Shown: positions 23,774 to 33,742, counted from the first letter of the stretch. The stretch: 64,000 bases of DNA from Kribbella pittospori (GCF_004331465.1 NZ_SJKB01000004.1:1-64000); one strand, 5' to 3'. Notes: generated from the letters alone by a model not told the origin. Program-made: numbers and translations.

Positions 23774-24751
23774 TCATCGGTCGACGAGTACGGCGTCCGC
23801 GTTGATGTCCAGCCGCAGACCGCGCCAGACCGGATGACGCAACCGAGAGTCCGCGGCCCACCCGGAGTAGGTCACCTCCGCGACCAGGACCGGGTCCAGC
23901 CAGTGCGCGATCCGGCGGTCGTGGGTCGGGATCGTCGCGGGGTCGAACGGCGGAGCACCGATCTCGAGGCCGGCCAGCTCCGCGCTGAACATGTCGAGCG
24001 TGGCGAAGTCGAGGCCCGAGCCGACCTTCCCGATCAGGATCAGGTCACCACCCGGCTCGGAGTACGCACCGCAGTAGAACGACCCGATTTTGCCCTCGCG
24101 ATTGCCTTCGCCCGGGTGCCAGCCGCAGAGGATGACGTCGCGGGTCAGGACCGGCTTGATCTTGATCCAGTCCGAGCTGCGCCGGCCGGACAGGTAGCGC
24201 GACTTCCGGCGCTTCGCCACCACACCTTCGAGCCCGGTCGACATCGCCACGTCCAGCGCCGCTCCCCCGTCGTCGAACGCCGGCGGCGTCTCCCAGAACG
24301 GGTCGCCGATGTCGAGCGAGTCCAGCAGCCCGCGGCGGTCGTCGTACGTTGCCTCTAGCAACCACTTGCCGTCGAAGCGGAGGACGTCGAACAGCCGCAC
24401 CGAGACGGGCACCTGGGTGATCAGATGCCGCAACTGGCGCGGGTCCCGCACGTGCATCCGCCGTTGCAGCAGCCCGAACGACGGTGCGCCGTTCTCGTCC
24501 AGGGTGACGATTTCACCATCGAGTACGGCGGGGAGTCGCAGGCCGGGGGCTTCGGCGAGACCGATCAGCTCGGGGTAGCCGGCGGACACATCGCGGCTGT
24601 TGCGCGACCACAGCCGGCAGACGCCGTCATCCACCTCCGCGATGACGCGGATGCCGTCCCATTTCAGTTCGTACGACCAGCCCGCACCGGACGGCATCTC
24701 GCCCAGGGAGGCCATCATCGGCAGCACCGGAGGACTGGTCGCAGGACTCAT
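23774..24751 (-). CDS. ATP-dependent DNA ligase
   Basis: 325-residue stand-alone ATP-dependent ligase (adenylation plus OB-fold domains; LigC/LigD-ligase type) without the polymerase or nuclease modules of LigD. The adenylated lysine is in motif I ELKWDGIRV; motif IV is EGVVAKRRKSRY and motif V SDWIKIK. Such enzymes take part in repair or end joining. The ATG overlaps the DinG stop by ATGA, so the two are translated together. The bases between this gene and the peroxidase (about 190 bp) hold nothing I recognise. Confidence 0.9.
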   Translation of the reverse strand: MSPATSPPVLPMMASLGEMPSGAGWSYELKWDGIRVIAEVDDGVCRLWSRNSRDVSAGYPELIGLAEAPGLRLPAVLDGEIVTLDENGAPSFGLLQRRMHVRDPRQLRHLITQVPVSVRLFDVLRFDGKWLLEATYDDRRGLLDSLDIGDPFWETPPAFDDGGAALDVAMSTGLEGVVAKRRKSRYLSGRRSSDWIKIKPVLTRDVILCGWHPGEGNREGKIGSFYCGAYSEPGGDLILIGKVGSGLDFATLDMFSAELAGLEIGAPPFDPATIPTHDRRIAHWLDPVLVAEVTYSGWAADSRLRHPVWRGLRLDINADAVLVDR

Positions 24752-26745
24752 GTCGACTGCAACCGCTTCAAGGCACCGAGCACCTTCTCACGATCGGCGG
24801 TCGGCCACATCGGAGGCAAGGAGGCGCGCAAGTAGGCGCCGTACCGCTGGGTGATGATGCGGGGGTCGAGGATGGCGACCACGCCGCGGTCACTGCTGCG
24901 GCGGATCAACCGGCCGGTCCCCTGCGCGAGCAGCAGCGCGGCATGGGTCGCGGCGACGGCCATGAAGCCGTTGCCACCCGCTTCGTCGACGGCGCGCTGG
25001 CGGGCCGCCATCAGCGGCTCGTCCGGGCGCGGGAACGGAACTCGGTCGATGATCACCAGGTTGCAGGTCGAGCCCGGTACGTCGATGCCCTGCCACAAGG
25101 ACAGCGTGCCGAACAGGGATGTCTCCGGGTCGTCGACGAACTCGCGGGCCAACTCGCCCAGTTGTGCGTCGCCCTGGCAGAGCACCTTCAGATCGGTCGC
25201 CTCACGGACCGCGGCCGTCGCCGCCTCGGCGGCGCGGCGCGAGGAGAACAGGCCGAGGGTGCGGCCACCGGCGGCCGTGATCAGGTCGATGATCTCGTCG
25301 AACTGTTTCTGCCCCAGTCCGTCGCGATGCGGTGGCGGCAGGTGCTTGGCGACGTACAGGATCGCCTGCTTCTCGTACTCGAACGGGGAGCCGACGTCGA
25401 GGCCGCGCCAGGGCAGCGGGCCAGTCTCGGAACTCTCGTCGAGCTCCGGCATCTCGTCGTCGTCATCGAGCTTGTCCGCCGGGCGCAGGCCGACCTGACG
25501 GGCGATCGCGTCGAAGTCGCCGCCGAGGGTGAGGGTCGCGGAGGTGAGTACGGCGGTGCGGTCCTTGAGCACGAGCTCGCGGAGCAGGCCGGCGACGGTG
25601 AGTGGCGCGATCCGGAGCTCGCGGCCGAAGCGGTCGCGGTCGGTCATCCAGACCACGTCGGCGTCGCTGAGCGCCGCGACGCGCTCGGAGACGTCGAAGA
25701 TCTCCTTGACCGCGCCCTTCGACTGCCGCTTCGCGCCGTCGGGGTCGTCGTCCTTGTCGTCGGACTTCTTGTTCAGGTCGGAGTACAGCGAGCGGGCGGC
25801 GTCGCGGACCAGGGCGGCAGCCTCCAGTACGGCGGCGTTCGACGGCTCGATGCGGCCTTCGCGGGTGCTGTCGAGGGCGGCGCGGAGAGCGTCGGAGGCG
25901 TCGATCAGGTCGTCGGCCTTGTCGTCGTCGACGAAGCGGCGGGATCGTTTCGCGGCGCGCTCGACCATCTGCGGGGAGAGCTCGTCGCCGGCCGCGCCGG
26001 TGACGCGCGCGGGGAGCTCGTGCGCCTCGTCGACGATGATGACGTCGTGCTCGGGCAGCACGGTGCGGTTCTCGAATGCGTCGATCGAGAGCAGGGCGTG
26101 GTTCGTGATCACGATGTCGGCCTTGCGAGCCTGGTCCTTGGCCTTCTCCGCGAAACATTCCTCGCCGTACGGGCATTTCTGCGCGCCGAGGCACTCGCGG
26201 GCGGCGATGGCGACCTGCTGCCAGGCTTGGTACTGGTGGGAGGGGGCGTGGTCGCGGTCGCCGGCCTTGCCGTCGAGCAGCTGCTGCTCGGCCCAGTCGC
26301 GCAGTTCGAGCACCTGCTGACCGATCTGGCCGGGCGGTGGGACGTCGATCAGCATGCCGTCGTCGTCCGGCGCGCCCTCGCGGATGCGGTGCAGGCAGGC
26401 GTAGTTGTTGCGGCCCTTCTGGATCGCGTACGACGGTCTGCGCGGGAGGACCTTCTCGGTCGCGTCCAGGAGCGCGGGGACGTCGCGGTCGACGAGCTGC
26501 GACTGGAGCGCGAGGGTCGCGGTGGACACGACCACGCGGCGGTCCTCGATCGCGTGCAGGAGCGCTGGGACGAGGTAGCCGAGCGACTTGCCGGTGCCGG
26601 TGCCGGCCTGCACCAGGAGATGCGAACCGTCGTGCATCGAGGTGTCGACGGCCTGCGCCATCTCCACCTGACCGGGCCTGGTCTGCCCGTTGATCCCCGA
26701 CACAGCAGCCTCGAGCAGTTCCCGCACATCAACACCCACCGCCAC
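24748..26745 (-). CDS. DinG-family ATP-dependent DNA helicase
   Basis: 665-residue superfamily 2, XPD/DinG-like 5'-3' helicase. Motif I is QAGTGTGKSLGYLVP, motif II (DEAH) VIIVDEAHELP, and motif VI QGTGRLIRRSSDRG. The four iron-sulfur cysteines are present: one in NNYACLH, three in ARECLGAQKCPYGEECF. It unwinds D-loops, R-loops and similar structures in repair. It starts with GTG; a second GTG two codons in is also possible. It is coupled to an ATP-dependent ligase, suggesting a joint repair role. Confidence 0.92.
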   Translation of the reverse strand: MAVGVDVRELLEAAVSGINGQTRPGQVEMAQAVDTSMHDGSHLLVQAGTGTGKSLGYLVPALLHAIEDRRVVVSTATLALQSQLVDRDVPALLDATEKVLPRRPSYAIQKGRNNYACLHRIREGAPDDDGMLIDVPPPGQIGQQVLELRDWAEQQLLDGKAGDRDHAPSHQYQAWQQVAIAARECLGAQKCPYGEECFAEKAKDQARKADIVITNHALLSIDAFENRTVLPEHDVIIVDEAHELPARVTGAAGDELSPQMVERAAKRSRRFVDDDKADDLIDASDALRAALDSTREGRIEPSNAAVLEAAALVRDAARSLYSDLNKKSDDKDDDPDGAKRQSKGAVKEIFDVSERVAALSDADVVWMTDRDRFGRELRIAPLTVAGLLRELVLKDRTAVLTSATLTLGGDFDAIARQVGLRPADKLDDDDEMPELDESSETGPLPWRGLDVGSPFEYEKQAILYVAKHLPPPHRDGLGQKQFDEIIDLITAAGGRTLGLFSSRRAAEAATAAVREATDLKVLCQGDAQLGELAREFVDDPETSLFGTLSLWQGIDVPGSTCNLVIIDRVPFPRPDEPLMAARQRAVDEAGGNGFMAVAATHAALLLAQGTGRLIRRSSDRGVVAILDPRIITQRYGAYLRASLPPMWPTADREKVLGALKRLQST

Positions 26746-26839
26746 ACCCTAGCCCGCCGGTGGGACAGATTTTGGTGAGTGGGGCTTGGTGTGTGGATAA
26801 CGTGCCGCTGCCGCTGCATGGGTGGGCGGGTGCGGGTAG

Positions 26840-26923
26840 CCTCCGGGCGCGCACTTTCACCCGCGTGCGGGTTGGCGGGCACGGTTGGGCGCCGCTTCGC
26901 GGGTGAAAGCACCCGCCCGGAGG
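26840..26923. repeat. Nested inverted repeat between secDF and dinG
   Basis: Two sets of perfect complementary arms are nested: CCTCCGGGCG (26840-26849) with CGCCCGGAGG (26914-26923), and CTTTCACCCGCG (26854-26865) with CGCGGGTGAAAG (26898-26909). The central 32 bases are GC-rich. It could end secDF transcription or be a mobile palindromic element. Confidence 0.6.
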
Positions 26924-26987
26924 CGGTTGGTGCTGAAGCCTGGCTCGCTCGGCGCTGGCGATGTGCCTGGCTGACGCCGCAGGCGGG

Positions 26988-29288
26988 TTAGACGACGGCG
27001 CCTCGGTCTGGTTGGGCGTCTCGGTCTACTTGGGGGCGTTTGGGGCGTGGGGGTGGGGCTGGGTAGCGGCGTTCCAGTTCTAGGAGCAAGGGGGCCGCAG
27101 TGAGGTTGGAGGAGTAGGTGCCGACGAGGATGCCCAGGAGGAGGGCGAGGGCGAAGTCGGCCAGGGAGTCGCCTCCGAGGAAGAGGAGGGCGCTGAGGAT
27201 GAAGAGGGTAGAGATACCGGTGTTGATGGTTCGGGGCAGGACATTGACGATGGCGGTGTCGATGACCGGGCCGAGGTTCTCGGTGGAGCGGGCGTTGCGG
27301 GTCTCGCGGATGCGGTCGAAGACGACGACCGAGTCGTTCACCGTGTAGCCGATGATCGTGAGGATCGCGGCCAGGAAGATCCCGTCGACCGGTTTCCCGG
27401 TCCACGCGAACACGCCGACCACGACCGCGACGTTCTGCAGCAACGCCAGCACCGCGCCGGCGCCGAAAGTCCATCGGAACCGCGCAGCCAGATAGATCAG
27501 CTGCGCGAGCAGCGCGATCCCGAGCGCGATCAGGCCTTTGTTCCGCAGTTCCTCACCCAGCGACGGCCCGATGCTCTCATTGCGCACCAGCTCCGTACCG
27601 CCGCCGACCCGGGAGATCGACTCGCGGATCTTTTCCGCCTCGTCATCACTGATCGTCCCGGTCCGCACGGTGATGTCGTCGGCGCCGGACGCCTGCACCA
27701 CCGCGTTCGGGTACCCGGCCTCGGCGACCGCGGCCCGCGCCTGGTCCGGCGTGATCCGCTGCACCGTGCTCACCTCGAGCAACCGCCCACCGGTGAACTC
27801 GATGCCCAGGTTCAACCCGCGTACGGCGACCCCCGCGAGACTCACGATGATCGCGACAGCCGTGATCACCAGCCACCGACGGCTGTGCTTCATCAACGAC
27901 GGACGCCGAGCCTCCAGCCAGGTCCGGACCCGCCCGTGCCCCGCGATCCCGCTGATCCGCGGGTGCCGCACCACGAAGCCCCGCGACACGGCGAACTCCG
28001 CCAGCACCCGAGTCACGACCAGCGCGGACAACATCGAGGCCACCACACCGATGCTCAGCGTGACCCCGAACCCGCGGACCGGCCCAGCCGCCAGGAAGAA
28101 CAACAACCCCGCAGCCAGCAGCGTCGTGATGTTCGAGTCGGCGATCGCGGACAGCGCGTTCTGGAAACCACTCCGCAGCGACCGCCGCAGCCCGTCCGTC
28201 CGGCCCGCGATGTAGTCCTCACGCGCCCGTTCGAACACAAGAACGTTCGCATCGACCGCCATACCGATGGCCAGCACGAAGCCGGCCAGGCCAGGCAACG
28301 TCAGCGTCGCCCCGAGTGCGGTCAGGGCCGCGTACGACATCCCGGCGTACCCGATCAGGCCGAAGACCGCCATCAGGCCGACCAGGCGGTAGACCATGAC
28401 GATGAACAGCGCGGTGAGCGCCAGCCCGATGATGGCGGCCAGTGCGCTCGCCTGGATCGCATCCTGTCCGAGCGACGGGCCGACTGTGCGCTGGTCGATG
28501 ACCTCGACCGGCACTGGCAGCGCACCGCCGGAGATCAGGGCGGCGAGGTCCTTCGCCTGCTCCTCGTTGAAGGAGCCGGAGATCGTCGTGTTGCCGCCGC
28601 CGATGCCGACGTTGCACAGCTGATTGCCGCCGTTCGGGTCGACCTGCGGCGCGCTGATGATCTCGTTGTCGAGCACGATCGCGATCAGCCGCTGCGGCGT
28701 GTTCAGCGGCTGGCAGGCAGCCTTGCCGGTGATGTCGGCCCAGGTCTTGCCGCCGTCGCCCTTGAAGTTCATCTCGACGAACCAGCCCATGGCGGCCTGC
28801 TGCGGGTCGAGCCGGCCCTCCGCGCCGCTGACCATCTCGCCCGTCATCGCCGGCTTGGCCAGCCGGAGGAACCCCTGCCCTGTGTCGCTGGGCAGATACA
28901 ACTCACCCGCGGCCGGTTTGGCCGGCTTCGTCGCGACCTGGTCGAGCACCTCGTGGAAGGTGAGCTGCGCGGTCTTGCCGATCACCTGCGCGGCCTCGCG
29001 CGGGTCCTGTACGCCGGGCAGCTCGACGATGATCCGGTTCTCGCCCTGGCGCGTCACGTTCGGCTCGCTGACACCGAGCGCGTCGATCCGCCGGTGCAGC
29101 ACCTGGGTGGCCCTGTCGGTGGTGTTCTTGTCCGCCTTGACCGTCGGCGAGTCCTTCGCCTCCAGCACGATCTGCGTGCCGCCACGCAGGTCGAGACCGA
29201 GCTGCGGCTTGGCCGTCAGCACGACGTACGTCGAGGCTGCCAGCACGAAGAACGCCAGCAGCGCGCGGACGAGGGACGACCGGTTCAC
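26988..29288 (-). CDS. secDF: Protein translocase subunit SecDF (fused SecD and SecF)
   Basis: About 766 residues joining SecD and SecF, which use proton motive force to pull secreted proteins from the SecYEG channel. The SecD half has the first membrane segment, LGLDLRGGTQIVLEAKDSP, ENRIIVELPGVQDPREAAQV and the AIGMAVDANVLVFERAREDY helix; the SecF half begins about residue 490 with a new membrane segment, LGIEFTGGRLLEVST and TIIGYTVNDSVVVFDRIRET. Twelve membrane segments are expected. The GTG at 29288 has GGAGG upstream; the frame is open 18 codons higher. It follows a two-component pair on the same strand and is outside the usual yajC-secD-secF locus. Confidence 0.92.
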   Translation of the reverse strand: MNRSSLVRALLAFFVLAASTYVVLTAKPQLGLDLRGGTQIVLEAKDSPTVKADKNTTDRATQVLHRRIDALGVSEPNVTRQGENRIIVELPGVQDPREAAQVIGKTAQLTFHEVLDQVATKPAKPAAGELYLPSDTGQGFLRLAKPAMTGEMVSGAEGRLDPQQAAMGWFVEMNFKGDGGKTWADITGKAACQPLNTPQRLIAIVLDNEIISAPQVDPNGGNQLCNVGIGGGNTTISGSFNEEQAKDLAALISGGALPVPVEVIDQRTVGPSLGQDAIQASALAAIIGLALTALFIVMVYRLVGLMAVFGLIGYAGMSYAALTALGATLTLPGLAGFVLAIGMAVDANVLVFERAREDYIAGRTDGLRRSLRSGFQNALSAIADSNITTLLAAGLLFFLAAGPVRGFGVTLSIGVVASMLSALVVTRVLAEFAVSRGFVVRHPRISGIAGHGRVRTWLEARRPSLMKHSRRWLVITAVAIIVSLAGVAVRGLNLGIEFTGGRLLEVSTVQRITPDQARAAVAEAGYPNAVVQASGADDITVRTGTISDDEAEKIRESISRVGGGTELVRNESIGPSLGEELRNKGLIALGIALLAQLIYLAARFRWTFGAGAVLALLQNVAVVVGVFAWTGKPVDGIFLAAILTIIGYTVNDSVVVFDRIRETRNARSTENLGPVIDTAIVNVLPRTINTGISTLFILSALLFLGGDSLADFALALLLGILVGTYSSNLTAAPLLLELERRYPAPPPRPKRPQVDRDAQPDRGAVV

Positions 29289-29361
29289 AACAGCCTCCGG
29301 AGGCTCTCGGCGAGGAGCGCTCAGTGTACGGAGCGGCTGCAAAAGTGCATTCGTGCCTGAA

Positions 29362-29997
29362 CTATTCCGGTGCGTCGATCCCGTGCTCGATCGCGTAGCG
29401 GACCAGTTCGGCCCGGTTGTGCAACTGCAGCTTCCGCAGTGTGTTCTGCACGTGATTCTCCACCGTCCGGTGCGACAGCACGAGCCGCGTCGCGATCTGG
29501 CGAGCAGTCAGCCCTCGCGCCACCAGACGGAGCACCTCTGTCTCCCGCTCGGTCAGGTGCGGCACCTCCGGTCCCGCACCGAGCCGCCGGTACTCCCCCA
29601 GCAGCAGTCCGGCCAGTCCGGCGCTGAACACCGCATCGCCTTCCGCAGTACGTCGTACTGCGTCGTCGAACTCGTCCAACGACGCCGACTTCACCAGATA
29701 GCCGGACGCACCGCTCTTCACCGCGTCCAGTACGTCGCTCTGCTCGGCGCTGGCCGACAGCACCAGCACGCGCGTGTCCGGCAGCGCAGCCGTGATCTCC
29801 CGGGTCGCATCGACGCCGGACCCGTCGCCGAGCTGCAGATCCATCACCACCACGTCCGGCCGCGTCGCCAGCGCGATCTTCACCGCACCCGACACGTCCG
29901 AGGCCGTCGCGCACACGTCGTATCCGCGACTCCCCAGGTCCCGCGCCACACCCTCGCGCCACATCGGATGGTCGTCGACGATCATCACGCGTGTCAT
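29362..29997 (-). CDS. LuxR/NarL family response regulator (MacR-like)
   Basis: 211 residues: receiver domain with acidic pocket (MIVDDHPMW) and phospho-acceptor Asp53 in DVVVMDLQLGDG, then a LuxR helix-turn-helix (LTERETEVLRLVARGLTARQ, HRTVENHVQNTLRKLQ). Its ATG overlaps the sensor kinase stop (ATGA), so the pair is made together. In Streptomyces the similar MacRS pair controls genes for surface and developmental proteins; that the same applies here is inference. Confidence 0.92.
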   Translation of the reverse strand: MTRVMIVDDHPMWREGVARDLGSRGYDVCATASDVSGAVKIALATRPDVVVMDLQLGDGSGVDATREITAALPDTRVLVLSASAEQSDVLDAVKSGASGYLVKSASLDEFDDAVRRTAEGDAVFSAGLAGLLLGEYRRLGAGPEVPHLTERETEVLRLVARGLTARQIATRLVLSHRTVENHVQNTLRKLQLHNRAELVRYAIEHGIDAPE

Positions 29998-31115
29998 GTA
30001 GCCACCTTCAGCTCCCACTCGGTTCCCTCGCCCGGGGCGGTCCGGACCATGACTGTGCCACCCAGATCGGCGATCCGGCCGCGGATCGACTCGCTGACGC
30101 CCAGGTGCCCGTCGACGCGGGCCTGCTCCAGCCGGGCAGGCGTCGTACCGATCCCATCGTCGCGGATCGATACCACCACCTCGTCGCCGAGGTCCTCGAC
30201 CACCACCCAGGACCGGGCATCCGGTCCCGCGTGCTTGTCCACGTTGCTCAGCGCTTCGTTGACCGCAGCCACCAGTTCGGCAGCGGTTGCGGCCGGCAAC
30301 AGGACCGATGCGGCAGGTACGACGACGTCCACCCGGGTGGTGGCCAGCGGCAACAACAGCCCGCACAGGTCGACGCTGCCGCCCTCGCCGACCGTCGGAC
30401 GGGACGACATCAGGGTGCGCAAGGCAACTTCCTGCTCAGCAGCCAGCTCTGCCAGCTCCAGCGCCTCACCGCCTATCGCCGTACCGCGTCGCTGCACCTG
30501 GGCGAGCACCTGCAGTACTCCGTCGTGGATGGACCGACTGAGCCGGAGCCGCTCGGCGGTAGCACTCTCCGTCGCAATGGCCTCGCGCAGGCGCGCTCCC
30601 GCCTGCCGCATGGTCGAGGCGGCGTACCCGACGACCAGTCCGGCGACCAGGAGCAGTTGCACGTTGCCGAGGATCTTCGGCACGTGGTCGACACCACGCA
30701 GCGACAGCAGCGCCAGGCTCACGATCACGGCGCCGAGCAGACCGCCGTCCCGCCCGCGGGAGATGGCCAGCGCGAGCACCGGTCCGGCCGCCCAGACCGA
30801 GGTCAGCACGGAGGCGCCCGCGCGGATGTCCAGTAGCGGCTGCGCGAGCAGGGTCGCGTACATGCAGCCGACCGTGATGACCAGGTCGGCGAACGCGAGC
30901 CGGGTGTTGCGGCGTCCCCAGCGCCGGCTGTAGCCGATCGAGGAGACCACGGTCCAGACACCCATGACGGCCAGTTGCAGGGCCGCCCCGGACGGCCGGA
31001 CGATCCCGTCCCACCGCGTCCAGACGCCGAAGCACGCGAACCCGAAGGCGATCACGCGGAAGGCGACCAGGGCACGCCACAACGGCTGCAGGAGGTCGAC
31101 GGGGTCGGACTTCAC
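29994..31115 (-). CDS. Sensor histidine kinase, MacS-like
   Basis: 373 residues. The N-terminal about 170 residues hold five or six membrane segments (MacS/DUF5931-type sensor), followed by a HisKA_3 dimerisation helix with the phosphorylated His in RLSRSIHDGVLQVLAQ and a HATPase domain (VNEALSNVDKHAG, VSIRDDGIGT, GLGG replaced by GRIADLGGTV). It phosphorylates the overlapping response regulator. The sensed signal is unknown but probably within the membrane, since there are no large loops. Confidence 0.9.
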   Translation of the reverse strand: MKSDPVDLLQPLWRALVAFRVIAFGFACFGVWTRWDGIVRPSGAALQLAVMGVWTVVSSIGYSRRWGRRNTRLAFADLVITVGCMYATLLAQPLLDIRAGASVLTSVWAAGPVLALAISRGRDGGLLGAVIVSLALLSLRGVDHVPKILGNVQLLLVAGLVVGYAASTMRQAGARLREAIATESATAERLRLSRSIHDGVLQVLAQVQRRGTAIGGEALELAELAAEQEVALRTLMSSRPTVGEGGSVDLCGLLLPLATTRVDVVVPAASVLLPAATAAELVAAVNEALSNVDKHAGPDARSWVVVEDLGDEVVVSIRDDGIGTTPARLEQARVDGHLGVSESIRGRIADLGGTVMVRTAPGEGTEWELKVAT

Positions 31116-31351
31116 CGGGACAGTCTGCCAACCGACCGGATCGCCGCGGCTGAGGCGTCGTACCGGACTGGTCAGGTAGTCCTACTCATGGCGCAGGATT
31201 CCCCGCAGGTTTCCCGGATTTACCGCCATCCACTTCAGCTCTGCCGGTTTTCGCCGTACTCTCGCGCAAAACACGCTCGGGGGAGCTTCGATCACGCCGC
31301 GTCACCATGCACTGGTGGCGCGGCGGCAGCGACCAAGCATGGAGGGGAATC

Positions 31352-33727
31352 GTGCGCAAGCTACCCGCCGGGTTGTTCAGCCTGGCCCTTGCGGCGACGT
31401 TCGGACTGAGTATGGCTTCGTCCGGCAACGCCGCCCCGCCCGAAGGGGCTCCCGCAGCCACGAGTGCCAGTGAGCCGGCCCAGACGTCCGACGAGCTGTC
31501 GAGCCCGCTCGAGGACCAACGTCGCGAACTGCGCCAGGAAGCACTGTCCAAGGTGCTGAACGGCACCGCCAAGGCCGAGAAACGCGGCGCCAGCACGGTC
31601 GTGAAGGTCGGCACCAAGTCGGCCGCGGCCAAGGGCCAGACCGGCCCGAAGGCCCAGCAGAAGGTCGACCAGTACGTCGAGCTGAGCCGGGAGAAGACCG
31701 ACCGGATCTTCGTGATCCTGGCCGAGTTCGGCAACGAGCGGCACCCGAGCTACCCGGACAAGGACCAGGCCCCGAGCATCCCCGGCCCGGCCACGTTCGA
31801 GGGGCCCCTGCACAACGCGATCCCGGAGCCGGACCGCTCGGTCGACAACTCGACCGTCTGGCAGGCCGACTACAACCAGCAGCACTTCCAGGACATGTAC
31901 TTCGGCAACGGCAACTCCGTGAAGAAGTACTACGAGAAGCAGTCCTCGGGCCGCTACTCGGTCTCCGGTGAGGTCACCGACTGGGTCAAGGTGAAGTACA
32001 ACGAGGCCCGCTACGGTCGCTCGAACGGCTTCCCCTGCACCGGCAACGTCTGCAACAACACCTGGTTCCTGATCCAGGACGCGGTGAACCAGTGGGTCGC
32101 CGACCAGGAGGCGGCCGGCCGGACCAAGGCGCAGATCACCGCCGACCTGAAGACGTTCGACCAGTGGGACCGCTACGACTTCGACGGTGACGGCGACTTC
32201 AACGAGCCGGACGGCTTCATCGACCACTTCCAGATCGTGCACGCCGGCGGCGACCAGGCCGACGGCGACCCGCAGCAGGGCGAGGACGCGATCTGGTCGC
32301 ACCGCTGGTACGCCGGCTTCCCCGGCGGCCCGGCGAACAACCCGATCGGTGGCGCCCAGATCGGCGACACCGGCATGTGGGTCGGTGACTACACGATCCA
32401 GCCGGAGAACGGCGGCGTCAGCGTCTTCGCGCACGAGTACGCGCACGACCTCGGCCTGCCGGACGAGTACGACACCTCCGGTGCGGCCGTCGAGAACGGC
32501 GTGAACTGGTGGACCCTGATGGCCCAGAGCCGGGTCAGCGCGGCCACCGACGGCGGGCTCGGCGAGCGTGCGGCCGACCTGAACGCGTGGGACAAGCTCC
32601 AGCTGGGCTGGCTGGACTACGAGATCGTCAACGCCGGCCAGAAGCGGACCGTCGAACTCGGCCCGCACGAGTACAACTCGACGAAGGCCCAGGGGTTGGT
32701 GGTGACGCTGCCGAAGAAGGCCCGCGTCAACGAACTCGTGCCACCAGCGGCCGGGTCCAAGTCGTGGTGGAGCGGCGCCGGCGACAACTTCACCCACACG
32801 ATGAACCGCCAGGTCACGCTCCCGGCCGGAGCACCGGCCAGCCTCACGTTCCAGGCCAACTGGGACATCGAGGACTGCGGTACGACGGCCTGTGACTACG
32901 CCTACGTCGAGGTGAACGACGGCACCGGCTACAAGCCGATCCCCGGCAGCATCGCGAACGCGGCCGAGGGCAACGGCATCGACGGCAAGAGCAACGGCTG
33001 GAAGCCGGCGACCTTCGACCTGTCCGCCTACGCGGGCAAGACGGTCGGTCTGCAGTTCCGCTACACCACCGACCCGAACACCGGCGGCAAGGGCTTCTTC
33101 GCCGACGAGATCAACGTGACCTCCGGGACCACCACGGTGCTGACGTCGGGCGCGGAGACCTCGCCGGACGGCTGGACGCTGAACGGCTTCAGCGCCCAGG
33201 GCGCGAGCTTCACCAGCATGCACGACAACTACTACCTGGCGTCGCACATCAACTACGTCGACCAGGACCAGTACCTGAAGACCGGTCCGTACAACTTCGG
33301 CTTCCTGAACACGTTGCCGGACAAGGTCGAGCACTTCCCGTACCAGGACGGTCTGCTGGTCTGGTACTGGGACACCTCGTTCAACGACAACAACACCAAC
33401 ACCCACCCGGGCGGCGGACTCATCCTGCCGGTCGACTCGCACCCGACCCCGATCAACCGGATCGACGGCCAGGTCTGGCGGCCGCGGGTGAGCGCGTACG
33501 ACGCGCCGTTCGGTCTGGAGAAGGCGGACTCGTTCACCCTGCACATCAACGGGCAGGCGAGCTACGTCCGCGGCCAGGACGCCGTACCGACGTTCAACGA
33601 CAGCAAGCAGTACTGGTCGGCGGACCTGCCGACGAGCAGCGTCAAGGTCCCGAACAACGGGGTCAACATCAAGGTCCTGTCCCGCAGTGGGACGACCATG
33701 AAGGTCCAGGTGTCGAAGCGCAGCTGA
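31352..33727 (+). CDS. Immune inhibitor A, secreted M6 zinc metalloprotease
   Basis: About 791 residues. A Sec signal peptide (RKLPAGLFSLALAATFGLSM) leads to a propeptide, then the M6 catalytic domain with the zinc motif FAHEYAHDLGLPDEYD, preceded by GRYSVSGEVTDW and a Ca-binding-like DFDGDGDFNEPDG. The C-terminal part has beta-sandwich domains (MAM/jelly-roll-like around WDIEDCGTTACDYAYVEV). Such enzymes degrade host or environmental proteins outside the cell. The GTG has GGAGGGG upstream; the 15 codons above have no ribosome site. Transcription ends at a strong hairpin. Confidence 0.95.
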   Translation: MRKLPAGLFSLALAATFGLSMASSGNAAPPEGAPAATSASEPAQTSDELSSPLEDQRRELRQEALSKVLNGTAKAEKRGASTVVKVGTKSAAAKGQTGPKAQQKVDQYVELSREKTDRIFVILAEFGNERHPSYPDKDQAPSIPGPATFEGPLHNAIPEPDRSVDNSTVWQADYNQQHFQDMYFGNGNSVKKYYEKQSSGRYSVSGEVTDWVKVKYNEARYGRSNGFPCTGNVCNNTWFLIQDAVNQWVADQEAAGRTKAQITADLKTFDQWDRYDFDGDGDFNEPDGFIDHFQIVHAGGDQADGDPQQGEDAIWSHRWYAGFPGGPANNPIGGAQIGDTGMWVGDYTIQPENGGVSVFAHEYAHDLGLPDEYDTSGAAVENGVNWWTLMAQSRVSAATDGGLGERAADLNAWDKLQLGWLDYEIVNAGQKRTVELGPHEYNSTKAQGLVVTLPKKARVNELVPPAAGSKSWWSGAGDNFTHTMNRQVTLPAGAPASLTFQANWDIEDCGTTACDYAYVEVNDGTGYKPIPGSIANAAEGNGIDGKSNGWKPATFDLSAYAGKTVGLQFRYTTDPNTGGKGFFADEINVTSGTTTVLTSGAETSPDGWTLNGFSAQGASFTSMHDNYYLASHINYVDQDQYLKTGPYNFGFLNTLPDKVEHFPYQDGLLVWYWDTSFNDNNTNTHPGGGLILPVDSHPTPINRIDGQVWRPRVSAYDAPFGLEKADSFTLHINGQASYVRGQDAVPTFNDSKQYWSADLPTSSVKVPNNGVNIKVLSRSGTTMKVQVSKRS

Positions 33728-33742
33728 CCTGCTGAGCAACAC

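Noticed and set aside
31361..33742. A 793-residue frame opposite immune inhibitor A
   Set aside because: Antisense artefact of a highly GC-biased gene; composition is Val/Arg/Asp repeats without motifs.
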